NCBI GenBank assembly: GCA_021031095.1
Contig: JAGFVP010000105.1
Coordinates: 27,552-91,551, forward strand
Length of the DNA stretch: 64,000 nucleotides
Reading direction: 5' to 3'
From: Bathelium albidoporum
Lineage: Eukaryota; Ascomycota; Dothideomycetes; Trypetheliales; Trypetheliaceae
Below the pieces are notes generated by a model. That model had not been told where the DNA came from. It was given only the letters and a program-made list of their open reading frames with translations, and searched no databases. This document shows, in pieces, positions 31,848 through 42,713 of the stretch (position 1 is the first letter of the stretch; every line of letters starts with the position of its first letter). Position numbers and translations under genes: made by a program.

Positions 31848-32818
31848 ATGGCAGTTCTACCACGACATCGTCTGGCTGAATGCAAAACTATCGATGGCAC
31901 TTCTATCTCAGGATGGCTTTATGCAGTGGAGGGGCCTGCACCCGCCATTATAATGTCTCATGGCGTATGTTTTCCGAGACCCCCACGATCGCTACGTAGC
32001 ATCTCATACAGCATATCCAGTTCAACTGCGTTAAAGAAATGACCCTACCCGAAATCGCCGAAGCCTTTCACTCTAACGGTCATAACGTCTTCCTCTACGA
32101 CGCCCGAAGTGTGGGCGCCAGCGGCGGCGAACCTAGAAACCTCCTCAGCCCTTTGCAAATGGCCGAAGACTTATCAGACATCTACACTTACGTCGCCTCC
32201 CTATCCAGCGTCGACTCCAGCCGAATCGCTCTCTGGGGAATGTCCTTCGGCAGCGTCATCAGCGCCACCTGTGCCGCTATCGACCGACGGCCCAGAGCCG
32301 TCATCATGGTCTGCCCCCTTTTCAGCTACGTGAAACCCGAAAAGGCCGACAAAGCCTATGTGCGCCTGATCAAAGACCGTGTCTCGCAGCTCCGCGGTAA
32401 TGAACCCTATTCCCTCGCTCCGTTCACCCCCGGTGGCGACAACCCCATCGGTTTCGGTGGCGCGGGCGGCCCAGGCGGCATCGAGGCTTACAATCTTATG
32501 AAAGCAGCCTCTGAGCTTGGACATCCGGATTTTCGGGACAGGATCTCGCTTCAGACGTATCAGAAGCTGGCGATGTTTCGGCCGAAGGAGTATATGGACA
32601 TGGTGAAGAGTCCTGTCATGATGATCATCCCAGAGTTGGATAGTATCAGTCCGCCAAAGGAGCAGAGGGAGGCGTTCGACAGGCTTCAGAGTCCGAAGAG
32701 GGTGTATTTTGCGAATGGAAAGGGGCATCTGAATGTTGCAACGGGGGATGGGAGTAAGGAGATGGTGGCTGCAACAATGGACTTCCTAAGGTTGGCGTTT
32801 GATGGGCAGTTGACATGA
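31848..32818 (+). CDS. Alpha/beta hydrolase (polyketide transferase/thiohydrolase type)
   Basis: Exons 31848..31964 and 32021..32818 splice in frame to 304 residues. The fold markers are AIIMSHG (oxyanion strand), VFLYDARSVGASGGEPR, the nucleophile elbow LWGMSFGS (Ser), PELDSISPP (Asp) and NGKGHLNV (His). The N-terminus AECKTIDGTSISGWLY and the GxSGGEPR block are typical of the hydrolases found beside fungal HR-PKS genes (the fumagillin af380 polyketide transferase and related thiohydrolases). These take the chain from the ACP and hydrolyse it or hand it to an alcohol. The PKS next door has no thioesterase, so this is its likely release partner (inference). The start at 31848 fits the family length; a preceding CTCAG could belong to a 5' UTR intron. 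Confidence 0.87.
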
Positions 32819-33397
32819 AGCGTCCAAGTGCGCGAATGGCTTGGAGACGATCTCTTGGAGACGATCTAGTGTGTCTTAATGTTGGCTTTTCTTGCAACGT
32901 ACTTTATTGATAGACAGGCGCATCGTGGAGTTCACTGCGCACAGTGGTAGACTCTGTCCATGATGGATAGCAGAATGCACAGTTTATTCCGTCGAATGAT
33001 GGTATTTGCACAGGTCGAGCTGTACGTATATCTGACAACAGAAAGTAATAAGATTGGCTCTGTTTGCAACACTTTCATTGCGAGTTACCGAGGCAACTGA
33101 CTCATACGTGATAGGATTCAGGTACCTGGCCGGAATAATGGTCGTTGCTAATACCCGCTGGAGATGTTCACGTTCATCGTGCAAGTTCTGGAAGACGCGA
33201 TACTCCATGTGCCTTAAGAACATTCAGAGGTGCAGATCAAAGTTTTGCGAAATGAATTATTCTTGTCACTTTCGTCGCCTCGTCTTTGTGCGTCCCCCTG
33301 ACAGACCGTATTTGTAGCGAGTCCAGACCGTTTAACAACCGCATTTCCCCCAAATATTCAACTGTAGATGTCGCTGACCTTGTCTTTCCTATACCAA
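32819..33397. other. Intergenic, converging genes
   Basis: Region between the stop codons of the hydrolase and the first P450. A short direct duplication CTTGGAGACGATCT occurs at 32840-32866. No gene recognised. Confidence 0.45.
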
Positions 33398-35331
33398 TCA
33401 AGCTGTTGCGGCTCCCCTCGACTTGACCTTGATGCGTAGGTTTCTGGTGGAATGAACAATGACCCTATCGATCCACACCATATCTTCATGCACGTTAGGC
33501 GTCGGCTTCACTTCGAAACGCGTAAACAGATTTGCCAGGATGAGGTGCATCTCGGCGTATGCAAGCCTGAGGAGCATTCATCAGTAATCCCTGCTGGCTA
33601 ATGTCGTAGGGGAAGATCAAGCAACTCACGTCTTTCCTATGCAATCAGTCCTACCCTTTGAGAAGGCCAAAAGCCAATGATTGAGCTCTTTACCTGCTTC
33701 ACCAGACCATCTCTCGGGCAAGAAGTCGCAAGGGCGCTCAAAGATATCAGGATCGAAATGGATCGCTAAGTGGCTCATACCTACGACGAAGCCTTCAGGA
33801 ATTGCTCGGTCGATAAGTGGAACATAGAGACCGCCTTTGGGCACAGTCCGGGGCAGGCGGCCAGGGACTAGGGGCATGTATCGTAGGCTCTCCTTAACAA
33901 AACCGGTCTTGCGTAGTCAGTGTCGGTCACTACAATGAACACACAAGATGATGCTTACAAAGTAAGGCAAGTTTTCTATCTTTGCGAGTGGCAGTCTTCC
34001 GTTCTCCGGTTGAACAGACGCAAGTTCGTTCAGAATAGGCTGCCGGATGTGGGGAAATTTTAGCCAAAAATAAGTCGCATAGCTCAGCATTGTGGCCGTC
34101 GGCTCGGTGCCCGCGTTGAGGATGCCGGTGCTCTCATCTGCAAGCTCCCGAAAACTAGGCGGCCGTGTAGCTTTGCCTTTCACTTGACGACGTGCATGCT
34201 CTGTGAGCAAGCGGTCGAATATAGTTTCGTCGACTGGCTTTTTTGAAAGGACTTTTTGCAAGTCGAACTCCCTGATTGCCTTCTGCGCTAGCTTTTCCGT
34301 AAACTGCCATAGGTTGTCAGAAAAGTCGAAGAGACGGCGCTACGTGAGCAGCCATACCCAGAGAACTTTGACCCACGCATCGCTGAGGTAGGCAATGATC
34401 CACCGCGGTAGAGCAAGTAGCGTATATCGAATGAATTGGAAATGTATAGCAACCCATATTCCCTTGGTGAACGAACGCATCTGTTCCGCACGTTCAATAT
34501 AGTTAGGTGATGTAACCAGACCCAGACTTTTGCCAAATAGGTAATGAGAGATAATGTCGCCCTGGCGAATGTCAGTCTCGTACATTCTCCCTTATCGCGA
34601 TTAACGAACCTACAGTGTAGCAGAAGTAAAGTTCCATGATCGGGACCTCCTCGTCTCGTTCCTCGTATTGTTCAATCTTACCAAACAGCAGTTCGAGCTC
34701 ATTGTACAGCCCATCTTGCATCATTTCGACACGCTGTTTGGAGAAATTCCGATCAAGGGTTTTTCTTTTCGTCTTATGCTTCTCAACACCAACCGTGAAT
34801 GCCATTGCTTCAGATACGCCCAAGGCATATGAAGCTGGATCTTTAGTATAAGCGGAGTTTTGTTTGTAGATCCTTTATGTATCATTAGCACGAAATTGAC
34901 GGCAAAGTGTAAGGTACCATCGCACTCATGATAGAGCGACGCATCGTTAATATGGACCTCATTTGGGCTGATTCTGACGACAGGCCCTAGATTTGATATT
35001 AGAAACCCTTCTACGTGATTTAAATACTGACGATGCCTGGCCGGTTCAGGCATTAGAAAAGAAGCTCACCATATCTACGATGATACTCTAGAATTCGGTC
35101 CAAAAACTTTCCGTTGAGGATGGCCTCATAGTAACATTGCTGAAAATAGCTTATACGACACCAGAAGGGGCCAGGGATTTTTGCAAGTGGATGAAGTGTC
35201 AAGCGATAGATCACTAGACCAATCACGTAAAAAGAGTAGAGAAAACTTGTCGTGTAGAAGGCCCACCACGCCAATGTGCTTGGCTCTTGTTGTGACAACT
35301 GGTCGGTCAATTTCGACAGGCGAAACTCCAT
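33398..35331 (-). CDS. Cytochrome P450 monooxygenase 1 (benzoate-hydroxylase/trichodiene-oxygenase group)
   Basis: Seven exons, 35331..35070, 34986..34926, 34872..34614, 34561..34358, 34303..33959, 33907..33630 and 33566..33398, splice in frame to 525 residues. A membrane anchor (~20-43) is followed by the hinge HPLAKIPGPFW, PVVRISPNEVHIND and YHEIYKQNSAYTKDP. The I-helix is STGILNAGTEPTATML, the K-helix ExxR is KESLRYMP, and FERPCDFLPERW follows. The haem loop reads AFSKGRTDCIGK, so the Arg normally two before Cys is Thr, an oddity. Such ER-bound enzymes hydroxylate hydrophobic products; it lies on the right of the PKS and hydrolase and is likely a tailoring enzyme. Donor GTGCGA of exon 2 was chosen to keep the family block. 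Confidence 0.9.
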
Positions 35332-36308
35332 TTTCCAGGCACCTATCCCGCCTTGTCTTACGGCCTAGACTTCAAATTAAAAAAAGAGAGAGGAAAATGC
35401 TAGATCTACCTACTTACTCTGTTCTACTGGTGGTCTGCCAGCAGAGCTTTAGAGAGCGATAGCTGCATAATCTGCTACGGGCGTCGTCTCAATCCGCCGT
35501 CATTATCAGAAGCGGCTGCTTTGATGATGCTCACCGGACGATTGAGGATTTCACAAGAAAGTAATCCTGAATTGAGTGCAGAGTGAGCAAGATGCGAAGT
35601 GAGCGAGTTGCAGAGTGAGCAAGCTGCAAGGTGATCAAGCTGCAAGATGAGCTAGATGTAGGACAGGCCATCTGCAGAGTGAGCAAGGCGCAGGCAGTGT
35701 AATTCTGAGGACGCTGTCGAGGCGAGAGACCTGGGAACGGCATGTCTTCTCTTATTTCGGCTTGGCGGCATGGCAGCGGAAGCTGTTACCAAGACAGCTA
35801 GCTTGGCGGGACAATGACTAGGCTGCCTACCTGGTACCAGCCAGTAATTAAGGTATCAGGTCTCCACCCCCTTGGTTAGATACGAGGTGCCTGTACAGCA
35901 CCCTAATCGGAAGACCGTAAAACGCGCGGCTTGGAACATTGAGCTTCACCTGTCCCACTTTTTAAATCCCGCAATCTCGCTGCCTCTCGTACCTGATAGG
36001 TAGATACCTAGGCTCAGAACCTGAAACGATGCTGGTCAGTGGACGGCACGGTATCTAGGGAGCAGCCGCACGCCATCTGTGCACGCTATTCCAGCACCCG
36101 GGCGCGGCAGCCTGCAACGATCGCTTGCTTATTGCTTGGTCGAGCGGTTCTGCGTCCTTCCGCTCGGCCTGTTTAATGTCCCGGACCTCTTGAGCACATA
36201 TTGTCAGTGCGTTGCAGGGAGGGAGAGGGGCTGTCAATGCCCTCTCGATGTTGTGGCCTTTTGTTCTGATTCCCCATCGCCAGACGAAACTCCTCAAGTC
36301 CCTCGAAA
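35332..36308. other. Divergent region between P450 1 and SDR genes
   Basis: About 980 bp between two divergent starts, with a 7-copy 16-bp tandem repeat inside (35578-35689). No gene recognised; probably promoter sequence. Confidence 0.45.
35578..35689. repeat. Minisatellite of seven 16-bp units
   Basis: Units of consensus GCAGAGTGAGCAAGCT start at 35578, 35594, 35610, 35626, 35642, 35658 (strongly diverged) and 35674, in perfect 16-bp register. The array lies about 250 bp upstream of the P450 1 start. Confidence 0.8.
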
Positions 36309-37394
36309 ATGACGGCGGAGAAATCAGAGTTCTCCATCAGCCCGAAGATTGGCAGAGGCATTCTCAACTTCATTTACGACCAGCTTTTCGTCACCCCGAG
36401 ATATCCAACACAGTCGGTTGCCGGCGAGACAATCATCGTGACTGGTTCAAATATCGGCCTTGGCTTGGAGACTGCACACCACTTCTACCGTCTGGGCTGT
36501 GCAAGACTGATTCTTGCAGTTCGAACAGTCTCCAAGGGGGAAAGGGCCAAAGAGAACATTGTTGAAAAGAATAGAGAGCGTAAAGATGCAGATATCATCG
36601 AAGTCTGGCCACTTGATCTGGACAGCACAGATTCTGTCCTCGCCTTTATCGAGCGTGTTAACAGAGAGCTTCCCCGACTTGACAAAGTCGTCGAAAATGC
36701 GGGAATCAATAGTCGAACATGGGCCACTGTTGAAGGATTCGAGCAGAATACCCAAGTTAACGTCGTCAACACGTGCCTGATTGCTCTCTCTCTCATACCA
36801 AAATTGAACGAGACCAAGATCAATGTTCCAGATTCGTCTCCAACTTTGACGATCGTGAGCTCCAGTGCGCATCGGCTGACCAAGTTCACTGCTATCAACT
36901 CTCCGAATCTCTATGCCCGATTGAATGATGAAAAGCATTTCGAAGGAGGCGAACGGCAAGCTTGACACTCCCCAATTTCACTCCGTGTTCACTAATTCTA
37001 TCTTTCTCAAAGATACCAGATTACTAAACTCCTCGAGATCCTCATTGTTCGAGAATTGGTCTCACGGTGCGACAACCCATCTGTAATCATCAATACTGCC
37101 GACCCTGGCCTCTGCACTTCGGAACTCGATCGCCAAGTGAAAAGTGGCCCTATCGTCACCTATCTCCGTCGTAAATTTGAGCGCACGACTGAAGTGGGTG
37201 CAAGGGCCTTAGTCCTGGCGTCATGTGCGGGTCCGAACTCTCATGGAGAATACGTGCTTGATGGCAACATTCAACCCGTAGAATCGTGGATTTATACCGA
37301 TATGGGAAAGAAGGTGCAGACAAAGGCATTTGAACAGACGATGCAGGTATTAGAGAAGAGGAAACCTGGAGTTGGTGCAGAGGCGGGGCTTTAA
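36309..37394 (+). CDS. Short-chain dehydrogenase/reductase with GC-AG intron
   Basis: Exons 36309..36955 and 37013..37394 give 342 residues of the extended light-inducible/retinol-dehydrogenase-like SDR class. The nucleotide motif is IIVTGSNIGLG (residues ~43-53), LDLDSTDSV follows, NAG occurs in VVENAGIN, the catalytic Ser is in TIVSSSAH and YxxxK appears as YQITK only after splicing. The intron begins GCAAGC and ends CAAAG, a GC-AG intron; no GT donor is available before the stop at 36961. These enzymes interconvert alcohols and ketones using NAD(P)H. Position within the PKS group suggests tailoring, but general metabolism is possible. Confidence 0.88.
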
Positions 37395-37883
37395 TTGTCT
37401 AGGATTTTAGTGTGATGCTTTCAGCCTACTTCATCAATACTTGTGGAAGCTATCACTTGTATTTGGCGACAGGGATACTTTCCCAATGCCAAATGATTGG
37501 CTCAGGATAGGTCCAATATCACTCAAAGTTCACCAAGCGCATCGAGTCTTTATACAATATTGGGTATCGAAAGCGAAAGCCACGACTGGACGTGATTACC
37601 AAAGTCTCCAGTGTGAGCCGGAGAAAGCGAGGGTATCGTGAGCAAGACTTGATGGCTACAGTCAGCACATCACGCTATTGGAAACACGTATGTCCTTATT
37701 GGCGCGTACATGGGTACCTCTGTGAGATAAACCGGCTATGCCATAGAAGAAGTTCGAGACCGCGTATGAACGCCGCTTACCTACATACATACATTCCCAC
37801 CCCTCCATTTCAACATAATTATATCATACTGCAGCTGAAATGTCGGCTGTGCCTCAGAGCCATATAGCAGCTATCAACTTCAA
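37395..37883. other. Intergenic, converging genes
   Basis: Region between the stops of the SDR and the secreted FAD oxidase. No gene recognised. Confidence 0.45.
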
Positions 37884-39749
37884 CTAGGTCTTGCACAATC
37901 TCCCATCCTCCCTCAACATCCAATAATCGTTCCCAACAGCCGTGTTTTCCCAAAGTACGTGTCCAGGATCATACTTGTTCTTCACTTGGTTCAACTGATC
38001 ATAGTTGGCTCCAAAATAATCCTCCTTCCACGTCGGCAAGTTAAATGTTCCCTCATTCAGATACGCTCCACCTCCTGGCATCAACTGCCTGAACATGCCC
38101 TCCCACCTATTGACTGAGATTTCTTGACTGTTCATCTCGGACCAAGACGCATTGGGAGTCAAAAACATGCCGAAGTTCATGAGAAACAGCGCGTCTCGCC
38201 AGGCTGGTAATACGGCGTTGGTGGAGGGCGTGTTGCCGATTTTCTTGTGCGTGACGTTCATGGCGGTGAAGACGAAAACGGCAGCCGGGTTGGCATCGGT
38301 AAGATTGCGCATCGAGGCAATGAGGTTTTGGGGTTGGTTTCGGATAAGGGACCGTGGAATCAGGCGATTCCCGACGGTTTGATTGACGGGCCACACCGCA
38401 AGGCCAGAGTAGTGATCGTAGTGCTCGAGATAGCCGGGCGATTGCCGGGTATCATTTGTCACAAGAGTGATATTGAGCTTGTCGAGTTCCTGCCTGAAAG
38501 GATCGAGGGCAGCGATTAGCTCGGTGACAGTTTGGTCAGGGAAGGTTGCAAAGTCAAGGAAGAAAATTTGACTGGTGAATGTTACGGCGGTTTGAAGAGT
38601 GGGGTACTGAGCGTCGAGGAATAGTAGGTGCTTCCACCATGCTTGCACAGCAGCCCAATAGGCGTCTGCATTCGTGTTGGTGAAGGTCCATGATGAGCCA
38701 GCGACAGGACCGTCTGGGTGTGCTTGAACTGTGATGGAGACTATGACAGCATAGTTGCCGGGACCGCCGCCACTCAAGGCCCAATAGAGATCCTGGTTCT
38801 CGGTAGATGATGCTGTGAGGTGTCTTCCATCCGTTGTTACAACCTCAAATTCCAATGCATTGTCGGCGCCTAGACCATACGCCGCTGCAAGGGGACCATG
38901 ACCTCCTCCACTGGTCCATCCCCCAGCGAGCCCAACGGTGGGACAGCCCCCTCCGACCACACGAAGGCCACGAGCACTAGCTGCTGCGTAAGCCTCATGG
39001 ACCTGCACACCGGCACCGACCCGGAGGGCTGGGCCAGTGTAACTTGCGCTCGTGTAGTTCAGAGCTGTAATGTCCTTCATATTATGTGTCCACAAAGCCA
39101 AGGATCCTTTTCCAGACGACCGGCCCAAGTAATCGTGACCAGTATTCTTCATAATTAATCGAAGATTCTGGGACCGGGCAAACTCAATACCCGCAGCAAT
39201 GTCGTCGGCACCAGAAACATTGATTGCATAAGAGGCCATAGTCCCGAGGCTACATATTCCGGTTGAGCCCAAGTATGGACTGCACGTATTATTCATAAAG
39301 TACGGTGACATAAAGTTTACTGGGTGATCCAGGCTAGCAGTATTGTTTCAGCAGCAACGCCATGAAAATTGGGACTGATATTTAGAGAAGACTTACTAGG
39401 GATCTACTGTCGGCCATTGCTCCTGAAGTACTGAACATGCTGCAGCATCGAGATTGGAGCCGTAGCAAACCTGGGCAAGGGGAGTACCTCGAATTAATCT
39501 ACCTCCGATTGTTTTGTTAAAGCTGCCCCAGCCAGTCTCTGACGGGTATTGGGAGTCTTCAGGCAAGTAAAAGCAGGAGTGTGCGCTTGTCGAACGTGAT
39601 GATAATATATGGTTATCTATAGCAAGCGCAGCTGCACGGGGAAGTCGGGCGGGACTTGGAAGGCTCGCACTGGTAAGAGAGCTGTATGAGAGTGAAAGGG
39701 ACATGAAGCCAATCCATGCTTTAGAGCAAGATGATCCAATTGTCGACAT
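37884..39749 (-). CDS. Secreted berberine-bridge-type FAD-linked oxidoreductase
   Basis: Exons 39749..39397 and 39333..37884 splice in frame (TA|C CTG) to 600 residues. The N-terminus has an uncharged stretch consistent with a signal peptide (WIGFMSLSLSYSSL). The FAD domain has LIMKNTGHDYLGRSSGKGSL (His for 8-alpha attachment), RVVGGGCPTVGLAGGW (Cys for 6-S attachment), then GGGHGPLAAAYGLGADN and WALSGGGPGNYAVI. The C-terminal BBE segment is QVKNKYDPGHVLWENTAVGNDYW. The His and Cys pair implies bicovalent flavin, the mark of berberine-bridge-type oxidases able to take bulky substrates. Several NxT/S sites support secretion or ER lumen placement. It probably acts late in the pathway. An upstream non-coding or coding exon cannot be excluded. 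Confidence 0.9.
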
Positions 39750-41598
39750 CTTGCCGCAGTCCAAAAGAAAACAGAAGGGATGCTCCTACAAACCAAAGTG
39801 AAGGACTTGGAGCAGTTCAGGCTTGTAATCTAAACCCAAGCACTCACGATTTATATTGCACATTGGGTCCGACTCCCAGCCGTCTTCTCTGACTGTGGCC
39901 AGCGAGTCTGCCTTCCTTCGGCCAATGTTAACCAGATGGATCTCATCCTCCGGGGGAAAACGCCAGGATGACGATCGCTCTGTTTCAGACCGAACAGTCT
40001 CACTGGACTACCAGAAGTTGGCTTTTTCTGGGCTAGAAAAAAGAAGGGCGGGCCCTGCCGTTTGACAACGGCAGCATTGACCTGCAGAAGAAGATCGTCA
40101 CAGTAATGCCTAAGCATTTCCACTATTTGTCATCGCAAGGATGGTGCCATTGAGCGGAAGAGGCGCAAAGTACTTACACTTAGTCGTAATCGGCAAGATG
40201 AAAAGTCGTCTTAGAGCTCGAAAAGCCCAAGTCAAGGCAGTGATTGTCAAAGGCGCTCGCGCTTTGGTGCTGCGAAGAAAAGATCTTGATGACCTTGAGA
40301 CATGCAAAGGGTATCCTATCCTCGCTTAGATCGATTGGATCTCGGCATTTCCGAGTCCTTACTGTCAAAACTCGCATCGCACCCGCAGATGGCACGGACA
40401 GTTAGCTCAGCCACCAACTGATAGCAGACGCGGCGACGGTCTATCGGGCGAACAAATGCAGTCGCGGCACGATAGGCAGATCTGCTTCTCTCGTACCGAA
40501 TGTGGGCACTTCGGAGTTATTTAGAATAATGCTTGCTAGAGTTTCCAGCTAGCCTAGAGTTTTGATTGGCTAGATTTGACCTCATCGCACAATCCAGACG
40601 AGATGAGAAAGTTTCCTAACAACTACAACGGTGCGAAGATACTTCCTAATCAGGTAATGTTGAGGCCAGAATAGAAGTTCATAAGTGTGCTGGCTTTGAG
40701 TTCGGACTGAGAGAATAGAGAGATTTGATATCATGAGACGTCGATCTTAGGCTAGATCTTCTGTCATCCTGGGTATCTAGCTGGCACCACTCTCCGTTAT
40801 TCCAATTTTTTGAGCATAGAGTACGCACTTAAGTATATATCCCACTCGCAAGGTTCGGGTGGAAACTGACGGGAGTCTCGCTACCGGCTGACCCAAAAAG
40901 GGATTCACCAAACGTGCAACAGCCCACCACAATGGCCCCTTTCTTTTTGTAGACAAGGCTGAGCAAAGACGAGTGTCGCGCACGCACCATCTCCTAACGT
41001 TGCTTGACCGAAATATCCGGGTTGCTCTCCGTAGCCATAAGCAGTCAAGCAGCTGTGACGACTGAAAGAATCACGTTGGCCCTGTTGACATCGACTACTG
41101 AGATGATCTATCTGACATGAGAACGATAGCGGCAAACAAGCTACCTGCCAGGTAGGTATTGATTCAACATAGCTCTTGTTGACTGGTTGCCATAGCTCTG
41201 GAGAATGACACCACAGCCAGCCTCCAGCCACAATTGGTCCGTTGTTCGTCCGATTGAATGCCCTTCACGGTTGAGTCAATACTGCTGGATCCCTGTCTGA
41301 CAGAACACAAAGTGTATGGTGTGCTCTGGGGACCGTATCGCCTGTGCACCTATCACTGTATATCACAACTATATCACTGAGCATCACGGTCAGGTGTTGC
41401 TGCTCAGAGCCTGTATATATACAGCACCTCCTCCATAGCTCAATCTACAAGCTTTTCACCAACTTTTTCATGTTCCATCACTGTCTTTCCCTATGAAGAT
41501 GCCGATGTGATATAAGTCACATTTTACGCCATGGCGGTCGCTAAAAATGCTCAAACTTGACAAATTCCGATGTTGAACCACCACGTGAGCATCTTCCT
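39750..41598. other. Long intergenic stretch, no gene recognised
   Basis: About 1.85 kb between the oxidase start and the regulator stop. Frames of up to 110 codons overlap on both strands without motifs. A TATATA-containing stretch at 41413-41425 occurs. I see no gene, RNA or repeat here that I can defend. Confidence 0.5.
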
Positions 41599-42713
41599 TT
41601 ACACTGGATCATGATCCGTTTTTCTGGCTTTGTAGTGAACATTGGCTCCAAATTGCAAGAGAATCTGTACACCTGCCTCGAAGTCTGTGTCTACAGCCAA
41701 GTGCAACGGGGTCCTCCCTTTGTCATCGTAACCGTCTACGAGCATCCGATGCGTCGAGCAATGCTCCAACAATATCCTCAGAATATTATCACGGCGATGA
41801 ATAATAGCCCAATGGAGCGCAGAGCGTCTCTGGCCATCGAGCATGGTAAGACGTGCTCCATGCGACAATAGTGAGCCCACGACATCTTTGTGACCTTTGA
41901 TGGTAGCATGTATCAGAGGAGTTAGGCCGTCGCTATCCTTCACGTTACAGTCTGCAGCATGCTGGAGCAAGGTGCATACAATCCTGTCAAGCCCTTTCTG
42001 AGCCGCAATGTGCAAGGCACTCATCCAGCTCTCCCCAGCAGGCCCACCGCGGTCACTCATTCCGCTCGGATACGTAATGCCGCCTTGTTCAGATCCATTG
42101 GAGATATTTTCCAATGTTTCTAGGTTACTGGAAGGTGTCGGAAAAGGGTTGATAACATTGGGATCGCCATCCGACAAGCCCACGTCTTCCATGCCCATGA
42201 GTTCCATGCCGTCCAACAGTGCACCGCCTCCATAGACGTCCATGCTACTGCACAAGGTGTCATTGGAGTCTGCGGAGATACCCGATGTGGCTGAAAACTT
42301 CTGAGGCTGGACAATTCCGGTCGTGATCTCAAGGAAACTAGAATCTGGTCCCTGGCGAGAACTGGGACGTGGGATGTGATCCGATTGCGCCCCATTTTGC
42401 AACCGCTCGACCTCTGCGCTTTTCTGTTGCTGCCTCTCTGTTCATAGGAAGTCTTGTTAGGCCAGATGTTCATGTCACAGACCAATGGTTATGGTATGCT
42501 TCTTACGTCGAAATCTTCTTTGAGCTAATCTGTTCTGAGCTCGCCGACGCTCCATTTTACCACCCGGCTGCAAGTGGCTTGGCTGGTCACTGAAGACTGT
42601 CGACTCAGATGGTCTTAGTGAATAGAGGAAATGATCAGTCTGTTGAAAAGTTGAGGGTCTAGAAGCCTGATGTATCCCTCGACTATCGCTTCTCACGACT
42701 TGCGACTACGCAT
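41599..42713 (-). CDS. bZIP-ankyrin (ToxE-like) transcription factor
   Basis: Exons 42713..42697, 42589..42507 and 42437..41599 splice in frame to 312 residues. The basic region is MERRRAQNRLAQRRFRQRQQ (NxxAQRxFR signature), with hardly any leucine zipper after it. An acidic/Ser-rich middle part is followed by about four ankyrin repeats (SALHIAAQKGLDRIVCTLL, TPLIHATIKGHKDVVGSLL, SALHWAIIHRRDNILRILL, TPLHLAVDTDFEAGVQILL). A basic region joined to ankyrin repeats is the bANK architecture of ToxE, a pathway-specific regulator in a related type of cluster. It is the only regulator in the polyketide group and probably its activator (inference). The 17-nt first exon is inferred from a GTGAGA...TTCAG intron; an ATG inside the second exon (MERRR) is the alternative. 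Confidence 0.85.

Noticed and set aside
31630..32042. Two plus-strand ~100-codon frames before the hydrolase
   Set aside because: They overlap the hydrolase first exon; only the portion from 31848 matches the family.
32201..32728. Minus-strand 175-codon frame opposite the hydrolase
   Set aside because: Antisense to a gene with a full catalytic triad; no motif of its own.
39856..40395. Several 60-90 codon frames between the secreted oxidase and the regulator
   Set aside because: They overlap on both strands, have no motifs and no convincing intron signals.
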